The notes beneath the pieces were generated by a model. The model worked only from the letters and a program-made list of their open reading frames with translations. It made no database searches and was not told where the DNA came from. This document shows, piece by piece, positions 43,155 through 54,771 of a DNA stretch of 64,000 bases. A program made the translations under genes and the position numbers. The stretch is taken from contig CM059194.1 in assembly GCA_030323885.1 (NCBI GenBank), forward strand, positions 1,861,889-1,925,888, written 5' to 3'. Within the stretch, counting starts at the first letter, position 1, and every line of letters starts with the position of its first letter. Origin of the DNA: Branchipolynoe longqiensis. Its lineage: Eukaryota > Annelida > Polychaeta > Phyllodocida > Polynoidae.

Positions 43155-43453
43155 AAACCCCCACCACACACCTACACCCCAACCACAGCCCTAAACCTCT
43201 ACCATACACCCCACCACACACACCTATACCCTCTACACCCCACAACACACACCCCTTACACCCCCACCACACACATAAACTCCCACCACACACCCCTAAA
43301 CCCCCACCACACACACCTATATCCCCACTACCCCCACACCACACACCTAAACCCCCAACCACACATGTACACCCCCACCACACACCTACAGCCCCACCAC
43401 ACACACCACACCAACACCACCACATGCGCATCTACACCCTCACCACAAACACA
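43155..43453. repeat. C-rich CCCCCACCACACACC tract
   Basis: 'acccccaccacacacctaaa' type units, roughly the reverse complement of 42835-43130. It continues at 43862 after an inserted element. Confidence 0.93.
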
Positions 43454-43861
43454 CAGGGATGCCAGATGGGGTTGAAGAAATTAATGGAAAACACGAAAAG
43501 TGTTGCGTACACCTAAAAACACACATTAACCCACTGTGTCTGTGTCAAGTTTAGTTTGGGCAGTACTCGCTAGGTGGTGCCACCGTACTTCGGCCAACGC
43601 TCTCTACTGGAAATTAGTGGAATTAAAAAAAATAAAAATGTAAACGTCCCAAATTATCTAAAACGTATAGAAAAACCGAATTTGAAAAAAATGAAGGAAG
43701 AAAAAATCGGTAGTAATGGATATGCATGGAAATTGGAAAATTAAAAAAATCTGAAGTCATCCCAAATTGTCTAAAACATTACTACAAAATTGTTAAATGA
43801 AAAAAGGAGAAATTTGGAAATTATTGGAAGTCCATTAATTAGTGGAAGACTGGCATCCCTG
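43454..43861. mobile_element. Short inverted-repeat element inside the CACC tract (hAT-like ends)
   Basis: Left 'cagggatgccag', right 'ctggcatccctg': a perfect 12-base inverted repeat with CAG..CTG ends as in hAT elements. The interior is A-rich with two diverged 'cccaaattatctaaaac/cccaaattgtctaaaac' copies. The target duplication cannot be read because the flank is itself repetitive. Confidence 0.7.
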
Positions 43862-44018
43862 CACACCTACACCCACCCACCACACACCTACACCACCAAC
43901 ACATACACCTACACCACCAACACACACACCTAAACCCTCACCACACAAACACCCACCACATACCTACACCCCACCACACACCTACACCCTCACCACACAC
44001 CTAAACCCTCACCACACA
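43862..44018. repeat. C-rich CACC tract, continued
   Basis: 'cacacctacacccacccacc' units, the right-hand continuation of 43155-43453. Confidence 0.93.
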
Positions 44019-44267
44019 TTGGCTACAGTGCATAACCATGTAAACAGATGCTGGTACTTGAGTTCCTTGGCCCGAGTTATGTCGCAGCGCAACCTATCGA
44101 TTAACATGGATTTGTCTAACCCCATAGTTTTCAGACGACAGCAGTACTAGATTAACAGGATTGACTCTGACCTTGACCCTGAAGAGCTGAAGCAACAATC
44201 TCAATGTCATCGACGTCACTGCCATGGACTCTCAATAACATTCAGCCAGGAAGTTTTCACAGTCAGC

Positions 44268-44619
44268 TTAAAGCTGCGTAGTCCAATGAAAACATAACAT
44301 TTTCAAAACCAATACAGTGATCTAGATTTGATTCTACATATCTAACTTTGATACTAGTGCACTTATCGAGCATTTGTAACCACATAGAATGGAACACAAA
44401 CAATTTAACGGAAGCTGTAACTGCAGAATGCTATGCTGTCAGAGTCTTGGCGTGCTTGCCAAAATTAATTTGCATGTTTCCACTTCAAATATCTCTAAAG
44501 TTTGGCATTTAAAGTAAAAGTTACTTCAAACTAAAATAAGGTAGATTATAATGATCAACCTAATATATTTATCTCAGGAAATGACAGAAACTCAAAATTA
44601 TTGGACTATACAACTTTAA
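44268..44619 (-). mobile_element. MITE family A, full copy
   Basis: Left 'ttaaagctgcgtagtccaat', right 'ttattggactatacaacttta' (21 bases, ends at 44618-44619). The interior is the reverse complement of 31245-31599. Confidence 0.85.
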
Positions 44620-46116
44620 TGCAGCCTCCCACTCCACTCTCTATCCGGGACTTGAGCCATCGGTAACTGGGATAATGATCGCTCCCGCAGAGATCATCCC
44701 AGACCCTTGATGAGAAGTCCAGCACCTGCTCTGGTTTACCTTGACCAAAATCAATAGTGGGGTATGTTCCATAGTCGGGCTGCAAATGGCTGTGTCATAT
44801 CGTATCGCCAGTTCCACCTGGTCTGTATTGGATGCAACGCGAAGAGCCGATAGGGTAGAGAACACTTCAATGTTTTACTTCCACTACTCGACTCTTCGCA
44901 ATGTCACAGATCCAAGGGACCCATCCCCTTGTAAAAATATACACATTTTCGGTTCGGATTTATATATTGGAAAAGAACATTATTATTCTCGGGCGACGCA
45001 GTGGGGACCATGATTATGTAACAGGGAAGCAATGGGTGCCCCACTCGCTTTGTGATATAAGTGCCTATGTGGAAATGTGATAACACATAGTGACCGAGAT
45101 TGTGATGTGATGTTCATACTAAAGAGACAGTTAATAATTATTTAAATGTTCCCTTCATGCACCAGAAAGAGTGCCATTGAAGGAGAGGAGCATTGATATA
45201 TGTTTGTTGTAACTGTTTGCAACTACCTTTTACCACGGGGCCGATGGACAAGCACACCCAGCCATCCTGCAGCTGGGGTTGAGTGACAGCTGCCCCCTAT
45301 TAGGGCATCGCCCACCCAGGCTGTAGAGGGTGTCCGATTGGCTGGCTGTGTGAGCCCAGTCACCTGCATTCCTTATACCTGACACACAGACCCCACATGA
45401 AGCACTCTTGGAGACGCACTCTTTGAGAGAACTCCACTTTCTGCACTCGAACTAGCAACATCTATTCCAAAGACACTGAGCTGTGTGAAACAACCATTGG
45501 ACTCCGGTTCAATGGGCTGTAGGCACTGATTCTGATATACACAAGCAAGAGTCATGCCAATAAAGCACAACCTCTTCACTGTCAATCTTGCGCGACTTGT
45601 CTTCCTTTCTTCCTTAGGAGTTGTTGAGAGTAATTACAGGTGGGGACTGACAGACAGTTGTCAGAACACACCTGTGGAGGATAGTAATGTTTGGGGTTCA
45701 GACGGCCGAGTCCCGACATATTACACCCTGACCAGCCAGGCCATAGGTAATCTCTCATAGTGGGTGGGGCAGGGGGGTGGCCGCTAGCCAGTCACAGAGG
45801 AGGGTGGTCCGACCAGGGACTTCCTCTGGCTAGCCTGCTGCCACCTGTTGCCACAGAAGAGCAAGACAGGTCAGTGTAGTCCCTGCTGGCACCACATGGT
45901 AGTGAGGTTCATGTAAGAATTGTCATTCAATATGCGTAGAGCATGACCCCCCCACAAAGTGCTTCAATCATCTTGCCTTAGTGTACCCCACTGTGTTGTG
46001 ACCGTTAAAGTAATTTTTGTAATCCCCCATTTTTGCTAGTACGGAAAACACCCATCCACCTATCTAAATACACCTGGAATGTGTGTGCATATGGATAATA
46101 ACAAGCCTTGATAGCA
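44620..46116. other. Intergenic; possible LTR-like segment, no gene called
   Basis: 45201-45639 runs from 'tgtttgttgtaactg' to 'gagagtaattaca' with AATAAA at 45559, as in a solo LTR, but no second copy or target duplication is seen. 45837-45915 ('ctgccacctgttgccaca') resembles 58486-58553, so a dispersed repeat is shared with intron 2 of the glycosidase gene. Confidence 0.35.
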
Positions 46117-49100
46117 TCATTTTTTGTTGGGCAGACTTTTCGATAACGCTCGAGTAAAGACTGGCAGCTCATTGAGTGCGGCCAAATAGTGAATGTACTG
46201 TCTCCCGCCGTACACTAGTCCTTCTCGGAGATCCCTCCAGGTGCCCAGTGGCAGGTACACACTGCGCTCAGTTTGACCCTTGTGTAGTATCGGAGCGACA
46301 ATCAATTCATCGCCAACCATGAACTGCGAGTCAATGTGGTGCGTCTCAGTGTTCTCCGGGTCCGCCCACCACATTGGACGTATGATTGGATAGGCGGTCT
46401 TCGCACTTTCTTGAGCCGCATAGAGAAGTTTCTCAAGGTTGTCATTGCGCAGCTCAAGTAGGTCATGCACAGCCTTCACTGTTTCCTCATCGTAGTTCCA
46501 TGGAGGGAGGGAGAACTGGATGAAGGGGAGAAGGACTGTAGCCGCCACCCAGCGCAGGTAGAGTTCCTTGCTGGGTACCACCTGGTTATCTCCTATGTAG
46601 CCATTTCCGCCTACCATATCTGGGAGCACAAAGGGGTAGCCAAGCACACCGAAGAGCAGCGCAGTTGGGATGAGCGACTGAATACCCCGCGCGTATCCCC
46701 AATCGCTGTCTTTATCCATCATTCGCACCATCACCGGCACATGTTGCGACCGGTATCCGATGCGTACCTCAATCTGTCTGTTGTGTGTCAGCCTATCCAT
46801 GTGGCTGGAATAAAGCCCTCCGTAATGGTTACCGTTCAGAATCAAGTTATTCGTGATGAACTGGCGCGGGAGAAAGTTTGACTCTCCGGCATCAAATTTG
46901 AAGGCGGTTACGCCCTGCTCTTTGAGCTTGTGCAGTTGCTTGCTCATCCAAAGCACCGCTTCCGGGTTGGTCATGTCCAGTACAACACCTTGCCCGCGCC
47001 ACCACTTGACAAGCGGGTTGCTTGAATGAGACTTGACAACGTAGCCTTTCGAAATCACTTCATTGTAGTTGACGCTGTCAATATTGGTGAAAGGTGTCAC
47101 CCAAGTGGTCACATTGAAGCCAAGAGACCTCAGCGTCTTGCTCATTTGCAAAGGCGAGGGGAACTTAGCGTGATCAAATTGGAAATCCCCATAGTGCTTT
47201 GTGTAGCCGTCATCGATCTCAATATGGCAGCCGTCAAAAGCATGCTTCTTAATGTCGTTCGCATACTTGATAACCTTATCTTCGGTGATGTTCTTTTTGA
47301 ACTGCACCCATGTGGACCAAATTGGCCGCTGAAAAAGTTCCACACTAGGAATCTGCTTTGCTGGCATGAACTTGTTAGTGGCCACAAAGATATGCGCAGC
47401 AAGCACATTCTTCGAAGAGCACACCGAGTAAGAGAGGATGGGCAGCTTGTGGTCCGGGTTCTGGTACCAGGAGTTTTGGTAGTCGGCCTTCAGACACAGG
47501 TGGGTTTTGTTGATGCCCACGTGGAGTGGTGTGTCATCATCCACGGTGATGCTCACACCCTGCGACGAAAGCCAGTAGCGCTCCAGAACACCACCTTCAA
47601 GGACATAATCAAAGGTCAGCCACTTCACAATATGTGCTTTGCGATCTGACGCCAGCCAACTAAAATGGAACTATCCAAAATATGTGACTAATAATAATAA
47701 TCATAATCTCAATGATGGATGACTTAGATACCAAACCAAGGGTTATGATACCAATCAACATGTGGAAACTCCATTTATAAAGCCCACACTTACAAAAGCA
47801 GGCTCTCATCAGGCGACCATGACCAAAACAACTTGACTTATTCACAATTATCATCATCAAATATGACTAGTTACAATTTGCATAGTTTGAAATAGCTCAT
47901 AATATTTAAGTTATTTAGCACCCACCCATATTCTGAAGATCTCTATGGTCAAGCAATTATTTTCATCATTCATCAGGGATGAAAGTGCTTTCAGGCAAAA
48001 AAGAAGCGGAAATCAAGCCAAGATTATTATCCTGACGGAAAATGTCCGTTTACACCTATATACAAAATGCCACCAGGCTGTGAAAAACCCTGGAAGTCCG
48101 CTTAAAAACGGAAAAATATGATCTCTAATAGAAGCAACAACAACAAAAAGGCATTTTCCACACATACCATAGCCATCGCGTACCATCCCAATATCATTGG
48201 AGAGGAACTGCTGCAGCTTCATCGGCTGCTTCTCAATGGTCCAGTGGTCATGAAGCACCTCTGCACCCCCGTACCAATTGTCTGAACCGACATGGAAGCA
48301 ATCGTGAGGGCTAAACATATGCGACTGGCTCACCCACGTGACCTAGGACACAAGAGAACTACCGCAGTCAGGGATGGGGTGAGTTCTGGGGACAGGGGGG
48401 GGGAGTGCAGAGGGGGTGGGTAAGCTAAGCATTTCATATACATAATTTGGTATTTAGCCTAATTGGACCATGGGGAAGGCAAATCTCAGGTCATTTTCAG
48501 TGTCAGATGTGTAGGAGAGGGGCTGTGGTGTCATGCAACACCCAAAGACATTGTATAAATAATATTTAGGGTCGTACACAAAAATGGTCATATCTGACGT
48601 CTGAACATTTTGACTTCTGGATACTGAATGCTTTATTCACCGTCCAGGGTCCTGAACTGCCAGCACCCTTTGTCTATGACGTCATCTCATTTAGATATCC
48701 TTTGTTCTCCACGCGTGCCTAGATGTCTTTTATGCATATATTACATCCCCCCCCCTCATAGTATTTCTGAGACATGCAATGTCTGAAAATCATCATCATC
48801 ACACCAAGTTTACATGCTAAAACATACAATGCAATACAGTAATACAAGAAAATATCACGGTACTTAGCTTTAACCACAGGTTTAGTGAATGTCCGAGTTT
48901 ACCATGCCAGCAATGTCCTTTGAAATGTCTGGCTGCTTAGCCTCCTGTATGATATAGTGTCCAGCTTGACATAATACCACTATACGACTCAAGAACCAAT
49001 ATAACTTAAATTAACATGCACATGTGTTTATGCGTGACTACAGTTTGCAACTGATTAAATTATAGGTCTAGCCTGTCCACCGGTCATATCACCCAACCTG

Positions 49101-52100
49101 ACCTAGTTAGATTAGCCGCATTGTTTACATTCGAATGCGCCGTCGGCACACTTTGTGCCTGCCCGACCAGCTCGGGCTGCCTCCCTTCTGGAGCCCTTAT
49201 AATCTGAACCCTGTTTCTGTACAACATATTCCCTGACTTGTTCAAAATTTTATATTCTCTTCCTGACACTCCTGTATGACCTAAAATTACCCCTTTCTTC
49301 CATTCTTATATTTTACGCTATCACCAGTTCTCATTGGTTTGTTCGCCTTGCCACATTTCTTGTCATGGAAACTTTTCTGACTTTGCTGTCGTTTCGCTGT
49401 CTGTGTTTTCTTTGCGTTTTGCATTTCAGGTATTAAATTTTCTTCCGCCATCGGCAACCTCCCCTAATCCTTCTGTTCATGAGCAGTTGGGCGGAGATGC
49501 ATTCAAGACTGGCAATGGAGTGTTTCTATAATTTAACAAAGCTAGCTGAAAATCTGTCTTCGTGTCTAAGCATTTTTTTAAACATGTTTTTGATTGTTTG
49601 CACAAATCTGTTGACTTGGCCGTTGCTTCGGGGGTACTGCGGACTCAAATATGTGGCCGTAAACCTATAATGTTTTGCAAGCTCTTTATACTCGTGGCTC
49701 TTAAACTGCGGACCGCTATCCGAAATCACCTGTCTCGGAATACCATGTCTCGCAAAGTTATCCTTCATAGCCTGGATGACTGTCACAGACGCCGTATCTT
49801 TCAACAACGTTACCTCAGGATCCTTCGTGTAATAATCTACAGTATTTTTTTTGGTAAATATGTTTATTCTGCTGAATAAGTCTTTTGTCAGTGCCGAAGC
49901 ACTGGTCTTCCAGCCATTTTTCAATTCAGGGTTATTTACACAAAAGGTATATAGAATAAAGTGTACAATACCTGTTGAATAGACAATTTGCACCATGTAA
50001 CACCATGAAATTCTGAAACCCAAAAGTTCCATAACAATATGGTACAGTAGTGCCATATAACCAGATCAATATTAGTCAGATCAATGTGAGTTATCAGGTA
50101 ATTTTCATGATTTATCCAAAAAAAAATCTGCACCTATTTTCTCGTAAGGTTGACATGTTATCGGGTGGTTTACCAAAGGTTTGTTGTGCAAATCTTTACG
50201 GTTATTCTGACATGTGTCACGCCGACTGACTTTTTCCTCAATTTGTTTATTTATGTTAGGCCAGAACATGCAGTCATGTGCCAACTGCTTGGACTTAATG
50301 ATCCCCAAGTGCGTCTTGTGCAACACTTCAATCATTTCATCGCAGAGCTTTGGAGGTACCACAACTCGATTGCCTTTCATAACTAAGTTGTTTTCTACTG
50401 TTAGCTCGTCTTTGTATGGAATGTACTGTCTAAGACATGGAGGTGTTTATATGTGGTTAGTGTCCCACCCACTTTTGATATGTGTTATTAACATGGATAT
50501 GGATACATCACTTTCATACTCTCAGACAATTTTACTTATCAGACTGGATGATTGCATGTTCACTGCAGCGACACTGAGTGTGTCATCAAATAGGTCAGCG
50601 TGACCTACATTGGCACTGTGTGCTCAGGGCAACGTGTCTGCAAAGAACATTAGAGAACCCTTAACATGACACAACTGGACGTTGTAATTCTGCAAATGCA
50701 TTCACATTCTTTGCATTCATGCCGACAATTTATGTATCGGTTTTTGCAGTATCGCCACCGACCGTTTGTGGTCTGTTTGAATTTGAACTTCCTTGCCAAA
50801 AATAGTCATGAAACCTCTGGTATCCGAAACATATGGCGAGCATTTCTTTTTCGATAGTGGCATACCCACACTGCGCTGAGTCAAGCGCATTAGATGGAAG
50901 TGCAATTGGTTTGTTTTCCTGCATTAACACAGCCCCTAGCCCTGACTGACAAGCGTCTACCTGAATAACAATGGGTTTCTCGACATTATAGTATGCTAAG
51001 ACAGTAGTCCTCAATTTTTCTTTGAGTTTGTCATACGCCACTTGTTGTTCGCTATGCCAGTGCCACGCGACATCCTTCGCGAGGAGCGTCTGGCGATCTC
51101 AGACATGTTTGCTATGAACTTGTGCACATACGCAGGAACCTCTGCATGCCTTGGTTGTCACGCGGCTCTGGCATGTCTACGATCGCCTGTATTCTGTCTG
51201 GATCTGGCTTCACGCCTTGTTGGATAAATTGATGACCTACATACTTTACTTTTGATTTGCATAACAAAGATTTTGACTCGTTTAACTTAAGATTTACCGA
51301 CCTAGCTCAGTCCAGCACTACTTTGAGTCTGTCGTTGTGCTCCTCCACAGTTGACCCAAATACCAAAATGTCGTCCGTGACTATACCGATACCGGGTAGC
51401 TCGAGGCTCCTCGTCGAGGCACGCCAACAAGTTCAACACAACACAAGCCTGCTTACTCAAAATAGGCTGGCAGTTCCGCACCACTTGGAACGTGAAGTCT
51501 CTGCTGTCGATCCTAATTACTGCCTCACCGTCCGGGGTGATCCGATGCCCTGAAAAAGTCAAAAGTGAACAGCGGGTGTTCATCAGCTGTCCGGGTGCAA
51601 ATCTATCGAAGATGTTCCTTGGCAGCACGTTCACCTCTGACCCCATGTCGAGCTTGAACTTGACTGATGACCATTCACTCGGATGGTCGCATACCAGAGT
51701 TCATCCTCGCTTTCTGTGCTGCGGTCGACGGCACCAACAAACAGATCCGTCGTCAACACATTGACTTCCAATGGGTCCGGGTCTTTCTCAGCATTGTGAG
51801 GGTTGGGCTGTTCCACGGTCAACTCGCTGACTCTGCCCAGTCTTCTCCGGCAGACCTTCCCGAAGTGCCTAACCTTCTTGCAGGCAATGCACGTCTTGCC
51901 TTTAGCTGGGCAGACTCCTCGGCGGTGTTTGTATCCACAGTTCTGACAGTGGATTTTGAACTCGCCTGCACCAGTGCTGCCAGCTTTCCAAGATGGCGAC
52001 TTCCAAGATGGCGGCCCAGATGGATGAACCGCCGGTGCACCGGTACATGCAATCGCATACCTATTTAGAAAATTGATTTCCTTGACTTCAAGTCTGATTT

Positions 52101-54697
52101 TTTGTCCTCTGACTGTTCAGAACTGAACTCACTGAGCTTGCACATGTTTATGCACTTTTCCAATGTCAGGTCGGCTGCCTGTAGCATCTTGTTTCTCAAA
52201 TTAGTGTTTTTTATGCCAGCCACCAATCGATCGCGCAAAAGCGATTCCTCCACCGGTCCATACTCGCAATCTTTTACTATGTCTCTTAACGCAGTAATAT
52301 ATTTGGACATGTTCTCAGTAGCTTGGTTATGCAAATTAAAGCAGTAGCATGTTATTATTAAGTTGCATTTACCGGTACAGTATGCTTGAAACGCGTCGGT
52401 GAGCGGTCCGATCTTGTCTCGCTCAGCGAGTGCGATGGATATATTGGCAAATACATTTTGCGCTTCTTCGCCGACGACATTGAGAAAGATACAGCATTGT
52501 ACTCGTTCTGTCTTCGTTACGACACCTGCAGCCATGGCATATATATCATATGCTTTGACCCATCTTTTTCAGTTCGATCGTGCGTTGTGGCAGAGAATGA
52601 GCTGTCCTGGCAGCCTGAGACCCGGCAGTGTGTTAGCGGGCGGCATTGTCCGTATCTGACACCATGTGAAAGTATGACGTCTGAAAACTTTGACTTCTGG
52701 ATACTGAATGCTTTATTCACCATCCAGGGTCCTGAACCGCCGGCACCCTTTGTCTATGACATCATCTCATTTACCTATCATTTGTTCTCCACACATGCTT
52801 GGATGTCTTTTATGCATATAATACATAGGTCACACAGCTGTGAAACTTCACAGATCTGTTCTTTCTATGTATGTTAGTAAACAGAGAAAAAAATCAGAGA
52901 TGCCTTTACCCGACTCTGGATTTTATGATTATTTGAAAATGGTAATAGAGAAGATACACATTTTGGCCAGATATTGCTTCACAAATTCATTATACACATG
53001 TAGGTCCACATTTATGCATAAGAAATTGGTTAATGTCTGTCAAATAACTGATACACTCTGCTCTCATTCTTGTTATAATTTGAGGATATACGGTATGTAT
53101 ATAGGAATGTGCACAGCTTATTGCAGATTTATGAATTTGTTTAAATTGTACATATATGTATATATATGTATTTATATATATATGGGTCACTCTCCTGAAA
53201 ACTGGCCAGAAGTGTCAAATGGAGAGTACAAATCTAACATTTGAATTAATAATTTATTTTGGTTCCAAATGAAAGCTAGAAATTTCCTCTTTACATCTCT
53301 GTAAAATATAAATTGATGAGATAAAAAATAAAGGTGTAGTCCATGATTAAGCTATGTCATATGGCAGAATAACATGTGTTGCTCAGATGTAACACATGCT
53401 TAGGACACCACACAATCTGCTTAATAAAAATCTAAGCAGAATTCAATAATGTCATACTGAGAAGCATATTAATCATGCATAATATACAGAAATATGTAGT
53501 GCTTATATTGATAAAAAAAAAGAAATCCCAGCCAGGCTTTCAATCAATCAATAGTTCCATCCTCTAGTCGAGGGTTGGATGCAATGGTTCTCCACTTGTC
53601 CCGAGCCAGGCTTTATTCACTGAATAATCAGTGTACAATATTTGTGTGGCATCAAGACACCACTGGTTACATCTGTGACGGAAATTTGTAATGTTATTTC
53701 TGAAGACATCAAATAATTTATTTTTTAATTTATGCATGCATACATGTTAATAAATACTTCCTTTTGATATCGGAACTGTTTTGTTTAATATACAAGATGT
53801 TAATAAGGATCCAACCATGTCCCATATGTCATGTTACAAATGGCTGACTGTAAAATGGGGGTTTTTGGTACAAAAACACTTCATAACTGAAAAGACCAAA
53901 GTTGCACGCAGTTTATTTTATTTCCCTTATTTCTTACATCAAATATGAACATGAATATGAAAAGTATAAGGACAAAAATAAGTAGGACGTTTTTTTATTG
54001 ATGTTTTAAAATCCGATCCCATGCTGACCAGTTTTCAGGAGAGTGACCCATATATATATATACAGAATAATTATGTGAGACTTATCTGGGTATAGTTGAC
54101 ACATAATTGTTGTTTTACCGAGTCTGATAGCCTCGGCTTGTTATAGTACAGGGAGAGGTGGCACTTCCACATGATTCAATCTTTTACCAACTAATTACCG
54201 AAATTATGTTCTAAATTATTATTATCCCCTTTTTTCTGTTTTCTTGTTTTCCTCCCTTCGGCAGACCGAAGTTCCTTACAATAACCATGGGTCAGGGTGG
54301 GCGGCAACTGTCGCCAGAGTCTTCTGGTTACAGAAAGAGAGAGCGCCCTCGTCTCCGGTTCAAGGATACCATCAAGAGAAACCTGAAGCTGAGAGACATT
54401 ACAACCGACATCACTCTCACAGCAGAGAGCTAAATGGAGAGCGGCAGTCAAGTAATGAAAGCAGTCTTTGTCACATCGCGACCAACAGCATAATGATGAT
54501 GAGCCTACTCCTAGCTACATATCATAGGCTTGTACGTAGCTGTGTGGTGTGTTATCTGGCTACTCTTGGCATGGTTACCTTCCATTGGGCGTCCCGCTGG
54601 TGGGCCGTGACATATCACATGCCCCTTTGCAATGCAGCTTAGTGGGGGTTTCCTAGCCTAATTTGCACAGATATTTTTTGTAAGGCTTTAGTTCAGG

Positions 54698-54771
<74 letters not shown>

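Larger units (their letters stand above)
48596..52825 (-). mobile_element. Decayed Ty3/Gypsy LTR retrotransposon in glycosidase intron 2
   Basis: On the - strand: 5' LTR (52825-52665), primer-binding site TGGTGTCAGA directly after it (52664-52655, matching a tRNA-Leu 3' end), gag, protease, RT tail, RNase H, integrase, a polypurine tract (G-run, 48746-48757) and the 3' LTR (48745-48596). All coding parts carry stops or frameshifts. The RT N-terminal two thirds are missing. About 4.2 kb, with gene order gag-pol as in Ty3/Gypsy. No target duplication is visible, because the outer about 10 bases of the 3' LTR are gone. Confidence 0.9.

Noticed and set aside
42651..43475. Pro/Thr/His-rich and Gly/Val/Cys-rich frames
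   Set aside because: Translations of CACC/GGTG simple repeats.
45201..45639. Solo LTR
   Set aside because: TG...CA ends and AATAAA are suggestive, but there is no second copy, target duplication or convincing primer site in the window.
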